DNA of 64,000 bases from Flavobacteriaceae bacterium PS02334 (GCA_029959295.1 JASCOH010000001.1:620001-684000); one strand, 5' to 3'; positions 44,965-54,032 are shown, counted from the stretch's first letter. Notes: a model not told the origin generated them from the letters alone. Made by a program: numbers and translations.

Positions 44965-45666
44965 ATGTCATTAATCAATATTACCGATATTAAAAGAGAC
45001 TTTGTTCTTGGAAACGAAATCATCAACGTCTTAAAAGGCATTAATTTAAATATAAACAAAGGAGAATATGTTGCCTTAATGGGACCTTCAGGTTCAGGAA
45101 AATCAACATTGATGAATCTTTTGGGCTGTCTCGACACGCCAACTTCCGGACAATATATCTTGAACGGAAACGATGTCAGCCAAATGACTGACGACAGTTT
45201 AGCTGAAATCCGCAATAAAGAAATCGGTTTCGTCTTTCAAACCTTCAACCTTTTGCCAAGAACAACTGCATTAGATAATGTCGCGCTTCCGATGATTTAT
45301 GCAGGCTATTCCAAGTCAGAAAGAACTGCCAGGGCCATCGAAGTCTTAAAACAAGTCGGACTCGGAGATCGAATGGATCACGAGCCAAACCAGCTTTCTG
45401 GAGGACAAAGACAGCGTGTTGCCGTAGCCAGAGCTTTGGTTAACAAGCCGTCAATTATTCTTGCAGATGAACCGACAGGAAATCTAGACAGCAAGACATC
45501 CATAGAAATCATGAATCTTTTCAACGAAATCCACGCCAACGGAAACACCGTGATTTTGGTAACCCACGAAGAAGATATAGCCGCTTACGCCCACAGAATC
45601 ATCCGCCTGAGAGACGGTTTGGTGGAAAGCGACAATATGAATAAGGAGATAACTTTGCACAAATAA
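44965..45666 (+). CDS. LolD/MacB-type ABC transporter ATPase
   Basis: 233-residue ATPase of the lipoprotein-release/macrolide-export class. Walker [16 protein letters not shown], signature [15 protein letters not shown], Walker [13 protein letters not shown], and the H-loop [11 protein letters not shown]. The insertion [19 protein letters not shown] is the MacB/LolD-type Q-loop region. No permease gene is adjacent; its MacB-type partner is presumably elsewhere. The neighbouring serine hydrolase is 153 bp upstream. Confidence 0.92.
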   Translation: MSLINITDIKRDFVLGNEIINVLKGINLNINKGEYVALMGPSGSGKSTLMNLLGCLDTPTSGQYILNGNDVSQMTDDSLAEIRNKEIGFVFQTFNLLPRTTALDNVALPMIYAGYSKSERTARAIEVLKQVGLGDRMDHEPNQLSGGQRQRVAVARALVNKPSIILADEPTGNLDSKTSIEIMNLFNEIHANGNTVILVTHEEDIAAYAHRIIRLRDGLVESDNMNKEITLHK

Positions 45667-45936
45667 TTTAAGTTTTTTGATTTAAGATTGCTGATTTACC
45701 AGCTTCATGAAACTTAATTTCTTACTCGTTTAATTTTCAGAAGCCAAACACAAGGCATCCTTTAAATCAAATTCCCGCTTTCTGCAGTAGTTTTCCTGCT
45801 GAACCCCAGCAGAAAAAGCTACTGCCGCCAATCAGGGCTAGAACTCAAACTTTCTGGCTTCTTTTAAACTTTTGGACCAATATTGTCGAAGTCCTTCACG
45901 CAAAAACCTTTTACCCAAAACCTTACACCTCTCAAT
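45667..45936. other. Intergenic region between the LolD-like ATPase and cobalamin adenosyltransferase genes
   Basis: 270 bp without a coding gene. It contains the structured element at 45773-45890; no cobalamin riboswitch signature was seen before the adenosyltransferase gene. Confidence 0.6.
45773..45890 (-). ncRNA. Structured intergenic element, copy 2 (candidate RNA)
   Basis: On the minus strand it begins TTCGACAATATTGGTCC, continues AAAGAAGCC and TTCTAGCCCTGATTG, then a hairpin with GCAGTAG pairing CTACTGC (45819-45825 with 45784-45790) and CTGCTG pairing CAGCAG, ending AGCGGGA. The same order of conserved words occurs in 32105-32230, with different stem bases that keep pairing. Confidence 0.6.
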
Positions 45937-46509
45937 ATGAAAGTATACACAAAAACCGGCGACAAAGGAACCACCGCACTTTTCGGAGGCGATCGTGTTC
46001 CAAAACACCACATAAGAATCGAAAGCTACGGAACCGTTGACGAACTCAATTCCCACATCGGATTAATTCGTGATCAAGAAATGAACACACATTACAAAGA
46101 AATTTTAATCCAAATTCAAGACAGGCTTTTTACAGTCGGTGCCATTTTGGCTACGCCACCCGAAAAAGAAATCTTGAAAAACGGAAAACCGAGATTAAAT
46201 ATTCCAAAAATTATCGAGGTCGACATTCAATTACTTGAAAACGAAATAGATGAAATGGAAAACGCTTTGCCACCGATGACACATTTCGTGCTTCCAGGAG
46301 GCCACACAACCGTGTCATATTGTCACATTGCCCGCTGTGTTTGCCGTCGTGCAGAACGACTTTCGGTTCATTTGAACGAACTTGAACCGACAGATGAGTT
46401 CGTCATGAAGTACTTAAACCGACTTTCTGACTACCTTTTTGTACTGGCACGAAAGTTGTCCTTTGACTTAAAAGCTGACGAAGTGAAATGGATTCCGAAA
46501 AAGGAATAA
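45937..46509 (+). CDS. Cob(I)yrinic acid a,c-diamide adenosyltransferase (PduO type)
   Basis: 190-residue ATP:cob(I)alamin adenosyltransferase that makes adenosylcobalamin. The ATG at 45937 gives the typical start MKVYTKTGDKGTTALFGGDR; the ATP loop and the RVPKHHIRIESYGTVDELNS segment follow. Further motifs are LPGGHTTVSYCHIARCVCRR and RLSVHLNELEP. A longer upstream frame would run into the structured element and is not credible. No B12-dependent mutase is in the window. Confidence 0.93.
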   Translation: MKVYTKTGDKGTTALFGGDRVPKHHIRIESYGTVDELNSHIGLIRDQEMNTHYKEILIQIQDRLFTVGAILATPPEKEILKNGKPRLNIPKIIEVDIQLLENEIDEMENALPPMTHFVLPGGHTTVSYCHIARCVCRRAERLSVHLNELEPTDEFVMKYLNRLSDYLFVLARKLSFDLKADEVKWIPKKE

Positions 46510-46626
46510 TTTCAAATTATGAATTAATTGCAGTATTTACAGTACTTTCAACTCATAATTCATAATTTATAACTTATCACTAAAAAAGACGTTCTTACAT
46601 TTTTTTTAAAATAAATACAATTTTAC

Positions 46627-46656
46627 TTGACTTATTCAGTAAAAAAATTATTTTTG
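46627..46656 (+). promoter_or_regulatory. Promoter of the DUF2795 gene
   Basis: TTG, 19-nt spacer, TATTTTTG: textbook Bacteroidota promoter spacing, ending 24 nt before the ATG. Confidence 0.7.
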
Positions 46657-46680
46657 CATAAATTATAAAATCGATATCAG

Positions 46681-46902
46681 ATGTATTGGACATTAGAATT
46701 AGCATCTTATTTAAGTGATGCGCCGTGGCCTGCTACCAAAGACGAGCTTATCGACTACGCTATTAGAGCTGGAGCACCATTAGAAGTGGTGGAAAATCTT
46801 CAATCTATAGAAGACGAAGGTGAAATCTACGAATCAATGGAAGAAATTTGGCCAGATTATCCAACTGACGAAGATTATCTTTGGAACGAGGATGAATATT
46901 AA
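46681..46902 (+). CDS. DUF2795 domain protein
   Basis: 73 acidic residues with MYWTLELASYLSDAPWPATK and DELIDYAIRAGAPLEVVENL; this is the compact helical DUF2795 domain, found across Bacteroidota and Chlorobi, function unknown. It ends in an acidic tail (SMEEIWPDYPTDEDYLWNED). A strong promoter and its own terminator suggest high, independent expression. Confidence 0.87.
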   Translation: MYWTLELASYLSDAPWPATKDELIDYAIRAGAPLEVVENLQSIEDEGEIYESMEEIWPDYPTDEDYLWNEDEY

Positions 46903-46918
46903 AAATAATATCACAATG

Positions 46919-46945
46919 AAAAGTCTCTCGCGAGGCTTTTTTTTT
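46919..46945 (+). terminator. Terminator after the DUF2795 gene
   Basis: AAGTCTC and GAGGCTT arms (one G-T wobble) around TCGC, with a 9-T run. Confidence 0.8.
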
Positions 46946-46948
46946 GTT

Positions 46949-46956
46949 TAAATTTG
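46949..46956 (+). promoter_or_regulatory. -7 box of secA
   Basis: TAAATTTG immediately after the DUF2795 terminator, 31 nt before the secA ATG. Confidence 0.5.
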
Positions 46957-46987
46957 CAACATTTATAAATAGAAATATATAATTAAC

Positions 46988-49900
46988 ATGAGTTTCATCA
47001 ATAGCATATTAAAAGCTTTAGTGGGTGACAAATCGGAGAAAGACGTAAAGTCCATCATGCCGATTATCAACAAGATAAAAGCATACGAAGAAACATTGGC
47101 AAAGCTGTCTCACGACGAGCTGAGAGCAAAGACCATTGTCTTCAAAGAAAGAATTAAAGAAGCAAGAGCAGATAAAGATGCCAAGATCGCTTCTTATAAA
47201 TTGGAAGTTGAAAAAATCCAAGACATTGATGCTAGAGAAGATATTTATGCTTCAATCGATGCTTTGGAAAAAGAAGCTTACGATATTTCTGAAAAAACAT
47301 TGTTAGAAATCCTTCCTGAGGCTTTTGCAGTTGTAAAAGAAACAGCAAAAAGATTCAAAGATAACACAGAAATTACGGTAAAAGCGACTCAAAAAGATTT
47401 AGAACTTTCTGCTACAAAACCTTACATCCAAATTCAAGGCGACAATGCTGTTTGGGCAAATACTTGGAATGCTGCAGGTAAACAGATTACTTGGGACATG
47501 ATTCACTATGACGTGCAGCTGATTGGCGGAATCGTTTTGCACCAAGGAAAAATCGCTGAGATGCAAACTGGGGAAGGTAAAACTTTGGTAGCAACGCTTC
47601 CTTTATACCTTAATGCTTTGACAGGAAACGGAGTGCATTTGGTAACCGTGAATGACTATTTGGCAAAACGTGACAGTACGTGGAAAGCGCCACTTTTTGA
47701 ATTCCACGGATTGACTGTTGAATGTATCGACAATTACCAGCCAAATACGGAAGGAAGAAGAAAAGCTTACAATGCCGACATTACTTATGGAACAAATAAC
47801 GAATTTGGTTTCGATTATTTGAGAGATAACATGGCGCATACGCCAGAAGAATTGGTTCAAAGAAAACACAATTATGCGATTGTCGATGAGGTCGATTCAG
47901 TTTTGGTTGATGATGCGAGAACGCCTTTGATTATTTCTGGTCCGGTACCGCAAGGCGATCGTCATGAGTTTAACGAATTGAAACCTAAAGTGGACAATTT
48001 AGTAAGCTTGCAAAGACAATTGGCAAACGGTTTCTTGGCTGAATCTAAAAAACAATTAAAAGAAGGAAATACTAAAGAAGCCGGAGTTTTATTGCTTAGA
48101 GCTTACAGAAGTTTACCTAAAAATAAAGCATTGATCAAGTTTTTGAGTGAAGAAGGCGTTAAGCAATTACTTCAAAAAACGGAAAATCAATACATGCAGG
48201 ACAACAACCGTGAAATGCATAAAATTGACGAAAAACTATATTTCGTTATCGAAGAAAAAAACAACCAAGTTGAGTTGACAGACAACGGAATCCAATTCCT
48301 TTCTGGAGATACTGACAGTGATTTCTTCGTATTGCCAGACATCGGAACTGAGATTGCAAGAATCGAAAAACTAGGTCTTGACAAAGATTCAGAAGCAGAA
48401 GAAAAAGAAAAATTATTCCAAGATTTCAGCATTAAAAGCGAGCGTATCCACACATTGACGCAGTTATTAAAAGCATATACATTATTTGAAAAAGATACTG
48501 AATATGTAATCATGGACAACAAAGTGATGATTGTTGACGAGCAAACTGGCCGTATCATGGACGGACGTCGTTATTCTGACGGTTTGCACCAAGCGATTGA
48601 AGCAAAAGAAAACGTAAAAATCGAGGCAGCTACTCAAACTTTTGCAACGGTTACACTTCAGAATTATTTCAGAATGTACAGCAAATTGGGCGGTATGACA
48701 GGAACTGCGGTTACTGAAGCTGGCGAATTATGGGAAATCTATAAATTGGATGTTGTTGAAATTCCGACAAACAGACCAATGGCTAGAAAAGATAAAGAAG
48801 ATTTGATCTACAGAAGTACGCGTGAAAAATTCAACGCCGTTATTGAAGATGTAACGAAATTGGCTGAAGAAGGAAGACCAGTTTTGATCGGAACAACTTC
48901 GGTTGATATTTCTGAATTATTGAGCCGTATGCTTAAGATGAGAAATATTCCGCACAACGTTTTGAATGCAAAAATGCACAAGCAAGAAGCACAAATCGTT
49001 GAAGAAGCAGGAAAACCAGGCGTAGTTACAATTGCAACAAACATGGCAGGCCGTGGAACGGATATCAAGCTTTCTCCAGAAGTTAAAGCAGCAGGAGGTT
49101 TGGCAATTATCGGTACAGAACGTCACGATTCACGTCGTGTTGACCGTCAGTTGAGAGGTCGTGCCGGTCGTCAAGGAGACGTTGGTAGCTCTCAGTTTTA
49201 TGTTTCTCTTGAAGATAACTTGATGCGTTTGTTCGGTTCAGAAAGAGTAGCGAAAGTAATGGACAGATTAGGTCTGAAAGAAGGCGAAGTAATTCAGCAT
49301 TCAATGATGACAAAATCAATCGAGCGTGCTCAGAAAAAAGTAGAAGAAAATAACTTTGGAGTTCGTAAGCGTTTATTGGAATACGATGACGTAATGAACG
49401 CACAACGTGAAGTAGTTTACAAACGTCGTCGCCACGCATTGCACGGTGAGCGTTTGAAAGTAGACATCGCAAACATGATGTATGACACTTGCGAAGTTAT
49501 CGTAGATGAAAATAAAGGGACTAACGATTTCAAAAATTTTGAATTCGAATTGATCCGTTATTTTTCAATCACTTCTCCGGTAACACAAGAAGAATTTTCA
49601 AGACTTTCTGCACAAGAATTGACTGGAAAAGTATACAAAGCTACGTTGGATTTCTATACAGAAAAAACAGCGAGAAGCGCCAGAGAAGCTTTCCCGATTA
49701 TCAGCAATGTATATGAAAATGAAAACAACCAATTCGAGAGAATCGTGGTTCCGTTTACAGATGGAATCAAGACTTTGAATGTGGTAACTGACTTGAAAAA
49801 AGCATACGAAACACAAGGAACGCAATTGATTGGTGATTTTGAAAAAAACATCACGCTCGCCATCGTTGATGAAGCTTGGAAAAAACACCTGCGCAAAATG

Positions 49901-50344
49901 GACGAATTGAAACAATCAGTTCAGTTAGCTGTTCACGAGCAAAAAGATCCGTTGCTTATCTACAAATTTGAAGCTTTCAACTTGTTCAGAGCAATGCTTG
50001 ACAACGTAAATAAAGAAGTAATTTCTTTCTTGTTCAAAGGTGATTTGCCACAACAAAATACTGCTAATATTCAAGAAGCAAAAGAAGTTGTGCGTCCAAA
50101 AGAAAAATTGACGATTTCAAAAGATGAAATCCCAAATACAGATGAAGCTGCAGCGGTAAATCGTGAAGCCGGTCAAACGCAAAAACCTCAGGTTACTGAA
50201 ACTATTGTTCGTGATCAGCCGAAAATTAACCGTAATGATAATGTTACTGTGAAACACGTCTTGAGCGGCAAAACAGAAACCATGAAGTTCAAGAAAGCAG
50301 AAAGCTTATTGGCTTCTGGCGAATATGTTTTGACAAACGAATAA
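46988..50344 (+). CDS. secA: Preprotein translocase ATPase SecA
   Basis: Motor of the general secretion pathway, 1118 residues. Walker A MQTGEGKTLVATLPL and the DEAD-type box VDEVDSVLVDDARTP lie in NBD1; TNMAGRGTDIKLSPE and RQLRGRAGRQGD in NBD2; the helical scaffold and wing follow. Compared with the E. coli enzyme (901 residues) it has an insertion of about 100 residues in the region near 330-440 (ANGFLAESKKQLKEGNTKEA). The C-terminal CxCxSGKxY zinc tail is absent; the protein ends SLLASGEYVLTNE, as in other flavobacterial SecA proteins. Confidence 0.95.
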   Translation: MSFINSILKALVGDKSEKDVKSIMPIINKIKAYEETLAKLSHDELRAKTIVFKERIKEARADKDAKIASYKLEVEKIQDIDAREDIYASIDALEKEAYDISEKTLLEILPEAFAVVKETAKRFKDNTEITVKATQKDLELSATKPYIQIQGDNAVWANTWNAAGKQITWDMIHYDVQLIGGIVLHQGKIAEMQTGEGKTLVATLPLYLNALTGNGVHLVTVNDYLAKRDSTWKAPLFEFHGLTVECIDNYQPNTEGRRKAYNADITYGTNNEFGFDYLRDNMAHTPEELVQRKHNYAIVDEVDSVLVDDARTPLIISGPVPQGDRHEFNELKPKVDNLVSLQRQLANGFLAESKKQLKEGNTKEAGVLLLRAYRSLPKNKALIKFLSEEGVKQLLQKTENQYMQDNNREMHKIDEKLYFVIEEKNNQVELTDNGIQFLSGDTDSDFFVLPDIGTEIARIEKLGLDKDSEAEEKEKLFQDFSIKSERIHTLTQLLKAYTLFEKDTEYVIMDNKVMIVDEQTGRIMDGRRYSDGLHQAIEAKENVKIEAATQTFATVTLQNYFRMYSKLGGMTGTAVTEAGELWEIYKLDVVEIPTNRPMARKDKEDLIYRSTREKFNAVIEDVTKLAEEGRPVLIGTTSVDISELLSRMLKMRNIPHNVLNAKMHKQEAQIVEEAGKPGVVTIATNMAGRGTDIKLSPEVKAAGGLAIIGTERHDSRRVDRQLRGRAGRQGDVGSSQFYVSLEDNLMRLFGSERVAKVMDRLGLKEGEVIQHSMMTKSIERAQKKVEENNFGVRKRLLEYDDVMNAQREVVYKRRRHALHGERLKVDIANMMYDTCEVIVDENKGTNDFKNFEFELIRYFSITSPVTQEEFSRLSAQELTGKVYKATLDFYTEKTARSAREAFPIISNVYENENNQFERIVVPFTDGIKTLNVVTDLKKAYETQGTQLIGDFEKNITLAIVDEAWKKHLRKMDELKQSVQLAVHEQKDPLLIYKFEAFNLFRAMLDNVNKEVISFLFKGDLPQQNTANIQEAKEVVRPKEKLTISKDEIPNTDEAAAVNREAGQTQKPQVTETIVRDQPKINRNDNVTVKHVLSGKTETMKFKKAESLLASGEYVLTNE

Positions 50345-50392
50345 CTAAGTATTGAGAATTAAGATTCTAGAATCTCAATTCTTTGATTAAAT

Positions 50393-50430
50393 AAAATCCC
50401 CAATTGCATTTTTGTGATTGGGGATTTTTT
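50393..50430 (+). terminator. secA terminator
   Basis: Arms AAAATCCCCAAT and ATTGGGGATTTT around a 12-nt loop, T run runs into a -7 box for the next gene. Confidence 0.85.
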
Positions 50431-50437
50431 ATATTTG
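50430..50437 (+). promoter_or_regulatory. -7 box of the VOC gene, fused to the secA terminator
   Basis: TATATTTG directly after the T run of the terminator, 22 nt before the ATG at 50459; TTTG in the hairpin loop is a possible -33 element, 15 nt away. Confidence 0.45.
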
Positions 50438-50458
50438 ATAAACCAATAATTCATTAAA

Positions 50459-50818
50459 ATGAAAGCAAAATCATTACGCCCGTTCATAGGAGCAAAAGAC
50501 TTCGAAACATCAAGAAATTTCTACAAAGATCTAGGTTTCGAAGAAATCGTGTTATTTCACAATATGTCGCTTTTCAAAAAAGACGAATTTGGTTTTTATT
50601 TGCAAGATGCATACGTCAAAGATTGGATTGACAACACGATGCTGTTTTTAGAAGTTGAAGACGTAAAAGAATGCTATAATGAACTTTTAGCATTAAATCT
50701 CCCAGCAAAATATGAAGGCGCGAGACTGATTCCAATTCAGCATAATGATTGGGGAAGCGAATGTTTTGTTCACGATCCGAGTGGGGTTTTATGGCATTTT
50801 GGAGAGTTTGCAAAATAA
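50459..50818 (+). CDS. VOC (glyoxalase/bleomycin-resistance fold) protein
   Basis: 119 residues, two beta-alpha-beta-beta-beta units. It begins with FIGAKDFETSRNFYKDLGFEEI, the VOC entry helix, and ends SECFVHDPSGVLWHFGEFAK. Metal-ligand pattern is incomplete to the eye (one His near the end and a Glu), so it may be a binding rather than catalytic member. Monocistronic, function unknown. Confidence 0.87.
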   Translation: MKAKSLRPFIGAKDFETSRNFYKDLGFEEIVLFHNMSLFKKDEFGFYLQDAYVKDWIDNTMLFLEVEDVKECYNELLALNLPAKYEGARLIPIQHNDWGSECFVHDPSGVLWHFGEFAK

Positions 50819-50880
50819 TATATTTTGCTAAGTAATGACTTTATATTTTTTTCTAAAATAATTTAACTTACAAAATAAGT

Positions 50881-51498
50881 ATGACATTCCTCAAACAAAC
50901 CTTTTTTATCCTCATGCTGCTTTTAGTATTCAGTTGCAATAAAAAAGATAGTGAAACTGTAGGAGTTGGTGAAACAAAAATTGCTAAAACTAGTGAAATC
51001 AAAGCTTCTGATGAAAAAGAAAAACTTCAGGTTTTGACAAGACAGCTTTATAAATGGCACGAAACCAAAAGCTCAAATGATGATTTTAATCCAGTTGCCG
51101 ATACAAAAGACAGCATTTATACTAGTTTAAATCTTAAAGAACATACGCAAAGGCTAAAAGAACTCAAGGAAACTGGTTTCTTTTCAAAAAATTTCCTTGA
51201 AAATTATGACAAAATCGGACTAAAAATAGACAGTGGCTTGAAAAATGGCAAATTAGAATGGGCTATCGGCGAGCTTCCTCCTTTTGGAAATGATTCAAAT
51301 CCTTGGTGTAATTGCCAAGATAATCCTGAAAATTATTGGGAAATTTTAGCCATCAAAAAGATTAAAATTGAGGGAAATATTGCTAATTTGACTTGGACTT
51401 GGGGTGATAATTTTGAATATAAGGTAAGAGCCCAAAAAGATAATGATACTTGGAAAATTGATTATTTAGAGGGATTTGATTTTAATAATTTCTTTTAG
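50881..51498 (+). CDS. Hypothetical lipoprotein (DUF3828-like)
   Basis: 205 residues. Lipobox LVFSC in LMLLLVFSCNKKDS, then a charged linker and a core with VLTRQLYKWHETKSSNDDFN, FSKNFLENYDKIGLKI and NYWEILAIKKIKIEGNIANL ending DTWKIDYLEGFDFNNFF. The layout is like DUF3828 exported proteins, but I am not sure. Envelope lipoprotein, role unknown. Confidence 0.75.
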   Translation: MTFLKQTFFILMLLLVFSCNKKDSETVGVGETKIAKTSEIKASDEKEKLQVLTRQLYKWHETKSSNDDFNPVADTKDSIYTSLNLKEHTQRLKELKETGFFSKNFLENYDKIGLKIDSGLKNGKLEWAIGELPPFGNDSNPWCNCQDNPENYWEILAIKKIKIEGNIANLTWTWGDNFEYKVRAQKDNDTWKIDYLEGFDFNNFF

Positions 51499-51574
51499 AT
51501 TTAATAAGTGACAAAACAGATGAATTTGTCATGATTAATCCATAAATAACTCAATAATCAGTGTTTTTTTTATC

Positions 51575-51582
51575 TATTTTTG
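51575..51582 (+). promoter_or_regulatory. -7 box of the helicase gene
   Basis: TATTTTTG, 25 nt before the ATG at 51608; no convincing -33 element. Confidence 0.45.
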
Positions 51583-51607
51583 CCACCCGCAAAAAAACAT
51601 CTCCACA

Positions 51608-53368
51608 ATGAACCTTACGAAAGAGCAAAAAGCCATAATCAATTCTTCTGGAGATATTAAAATAAATGCTGTTGCAGGTTCCGGAAAAACAACCACGATT
51701 TTGGAATATGCAAAAGCTCGTCCTAAAGACAGCCGAATTCTATATTTAGCTTTTAATAAGTCAGTTCGGCTGGAAGCTTCTGATAAATTTTCAAAAAATA
51801 ATCTTGACAATGTGACTGTGGAAACGGCGCATTCTTTAGCTTACAAACATGTTGTTTTCTATTATAATTATCGCGTTCGAAATCAAGATTACAAAACCAA
51901 TGAAATTGTTGACATTTTAAAATTACAGGAAAATGCAGAGAAACATTTTGAATATGTAATTGCAAATCATATCCTGAAATTCGTAGCTTATTTTTGCAAT
52001 AGCGATAAAAGAAAAGTTCAAGAATTAAACTATTTAGATATCATTTTTGATGAAAAAGCCAAGAAAGTAGCCAAGTCTTTTTATGCTCAAATCGAAATGC
52101 ACACGCGTCTTTTTTTAGCCAAAATGGACAAAGGGGAAATTGAAATTACGCATGATTTCTATCTAAAAAAATTTCAACTTGAAAATCCGATTTTAGCTTT
52201 TGACTATATTTTATTTGATGAAGCACAAGATGCTTCGCCGGCCATGTTAGCTGTTTTCTTGAATCAAAAAGCCACAAAAGTGATCGTTGGCGATACACAT
52301 CAGCAGATTTATGGCTGGAGACACGCTGTAAATTCCTTGGAAAAAGCAAAATTCAAGACTTTTAATCTTTCTACAAGCTTTCGTTTTAATCAAGATATTG
52401 CCAATCTGGCGATGGGCGTTTTGAATTATAAAAATCATTTTGACAATCCAGAAACGATTTCAATTTCTGGAAACGGAACCAATAAAGAATCAAAAACCAA
52501 AGCGATTATTGCACGAACAAATCTTGGTTTGCTTTTAAAAGCTATTGAATATGTGACGGAAAAGAAAAACATCAACGAGATTTATTTTGAAGGAAATATT
52601 AATTCCTATACGTATGCAGATGAAGGCGCTTCTTTGTATGACGTTTTAAATTTACAGAATAAAAATCGTGACATGATTCGCGACAAACTGATTCGTGAGA
52701 TGAAAACAATGAAAGAATTGGAAACTTACATTGAAAGTACTGACGATTCTCAACTTGGAATGATGGTGGAAATCGTCAAGGAATATGGCAATAAAATTCC
52801 AGGAATTTTAAAATCTATAAAAGACAAACACGTTTCAAACGAAGACAAACACAAGGCGAGAATTATCTTTTCAACCGTTCATCGTTGCAAAGGAATGGAA
52901 TATGACTCCGTTCAAATTGTGGATGATTTCATGACCGAAGACCGACTAATCAAACTGAAACATTCTGATGAAGAAATAAATGTGGCTCGAATGAATGAGG
53001 AAATAAATCTGCTTTATGTGGCGGTTACACGAACGAAAAATAGCATTCGAATTCCGGAGAAATTGGTTCCGAAAGGATTTCCTGTTTGTGACAATATTCA
53101 TTTGATTCGAGAGCTTCTGGAAAAGGCGGAACCAAAGAAATATTCTTTTCCGAAGAGAGAAAATTTAGAGAAAAAAGAAACTCCGAATTACATAGAAAAA
53201 TCCAGAGAAAGCAATAAAGACGCTTATCGACCTTGGACAAGAGAATTAGATGAAGAATTGACCGTTTTGTGGATGGAAGGCGTGAATCCAAAAGATCTGG
53301 CTTTGCATTTTGGAAGAACAAAAGGTGCAATTAGTTCGAGAATGAAGAAATTGGAATTATTTGATTGA
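51608..53368 (+). CDS. UvrD-type superfamily 1 helicase with C-terminal DNA-binding tail
   Basis: 586-residue helicase. Motif I VAGSGKTTTILEYA, motif II ILFDEAQDASPAML, motif III VVGDTHQQIYGWRHA, motif V VHRCKGMEYDSVQI and motif VI LYVAVTRTKNSIRI are all present, so ATPase activity is expected. The C-terminal 45 residues (PWTRELDEELTVLWMEGVNP onward) look like a helix-turn-helix/Myb-like module: KDLALHFGRTKGAISSRMKKL. Such tails guide SF1/SF2 proteins to DNA. It is shorter than UvrD (720 residues). A DUF6630 gene follows. Confidence 0.88.
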   Translation: MNLTKEQKAIINSSGDIKINAVAGSGKTTTILEYAKARPKDSRILYLAFNKSVRLEASDKFSKNNLDNVTVETAHSLAYKHVVFYYNYRVRNQDYKTNEIVDILKLQENAEKHFEYVIANHILKFVAYFCNSDKRKVQELNYLDIIFDEKAKKVAKSFYAQIEMHTRLFLAKMDKGEIEITHDFYLKKFQLENPILAFDYILFDEAQDASPAMLAVFLNQKATKVIVGDTHQQIYGWRHAVNSLEKAKFKTFNLSTSFRFNQDIANLAMGVLNYKNHFDNPETISISGNGTNKESKTKAIIARTNLGLLLKAIEYVTEKKNINEIYFEGNINSYTYADEGASLYDVLNLQNKNRDMIRDKLIREMKTMKELETYIESTDDSQLGMMVEIVKEYGNKIPGILKSIKDKHVSNEDKHKARIIFSTVHRCKGMEYDSVQIVDDFMTEDRLIKLKHSDEEINVARMNEEINLLYVAVTRTKNSIRIPEKLVPKGFPVCDNIHLIRELLEKAEPKKYSFPKRENLEKKETPNYIEKSRESNKDAYRPWTRELDEELTVLWMEGVNPKDLALHFGRTKGAISSRMKKLELFD

Positions 53369-53424
53369 TAATTTATATGAAGCTTACAATTACATAATTA
53401 ATACCTTTACAAAAAACAAAAACT

Positions 53425-53922
53425 ATGGACAAAATAAAAGAATTAATACACCTTCTGCTGGCTGATTTCGAATTAGAAGAAGAGGAAGAACAAGAAATGC
53501 TTATCAATCTGGGCAGTTTTTTAAACGACCAAAAAGCTTATCTGGTAGAAAATGATGCCGAGTGGATTTTAGATGTAGCTTCAGAAAGTACGCTTCAATT
53601 TGCAATTGCGAATGAAATCAATGAATTCATAATCACTGGTGACAAGATTGATGAAATCCACGAAGTGATTGTGGAAGAATTTGAAGGCGATTTTGCTGAA
53701 TTTCCTTACGAGAAAAAATTCAATGCCGCAGAATATATCGAGTGGGTTTCTAAGGAACTTTCTGAAAATTATCCTGACTTAGAATTGATTGAATTTGGAG
53801 ATAGTTTTGGCGATAACATCCAGCTGATGTTTGTTCTGGGAAAAGACGTAAATCGCATTAAAGAGTTGTGTGAAGAATTAAATATTCGTTGCAACAGAGC
53901 AGATGAAATTTTGAAATTATAG
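53425..53922 (+). CDS. DUF6630-like acidic protein
   Basis: 165 acidic residues, mixed helix and strand (EEEEEQEMLINLGSFLNDQK, AEWILDVASESTLQFAIANE, LELIEFGDSFGDNIQLMFVL). I assign it to DUF6630 with moderate trust; function unknown. It lies 56 bp after the helicase on the same strand, so a functional link is possible. Confidence 0.75.
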   Translation: MDKIKELIHLLLADFELEEEEEQEMLINLGSFLNDQKAYLVENDAEWILDVASESTLQFAIANEINEFIITGDKIDEIHEVIVEEFEGDFAEFPYEKKFNAAEYIEWVSKELSENYPDLELIEFGDSFGDNIQLMFVLGKDVNRIKELCEELNIRCNRADEILKL

Positions 53923-53975
53923 TTTTATTTTAGAATTTTCAAACGGCAATAATCCTAAAATATTTATAATAAAAT

Positions 53976-54007
53976 TCCCTAATCGCTAAAACGGTTGGGG
54001 ATTTTTT
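53976..54007 (+). terminator. Terminator after the DUF6630 gene, fused to the next promoter
   Basis: Arms TCCCTAATCG and CGGTTGGGGA (wobble pairs) around a 6-nt loop; the T run leads into TATATTTG. Confidence 0.7.
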
Positions 54008-54014
54008 ATATTTG
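54007..54014 (+). promoter_or_regulatory. -7 box of the exported hydrolase gene
   Basis: TATATTTG directly after the terminator, 18 nt before the ATG at 54033. Confidence 0.45.
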
Positions 54015-54032
54015 GGAAGATTTGAAAACACT

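Noticed and set aside
45883-45936. N-terminal extension of the cobalamin adenosyltransferase frame
   Set aside because: The 18 extra codons come from intergenic element DNA; the ATG at 45937 gives the standard PduO N-terminus.
45667-45936. Possible cobalamin riboswitch before the adenosyltransferase gene
   Set aside because: No B12-box-like conserved words seen; the structure there is explained by the repeated element.
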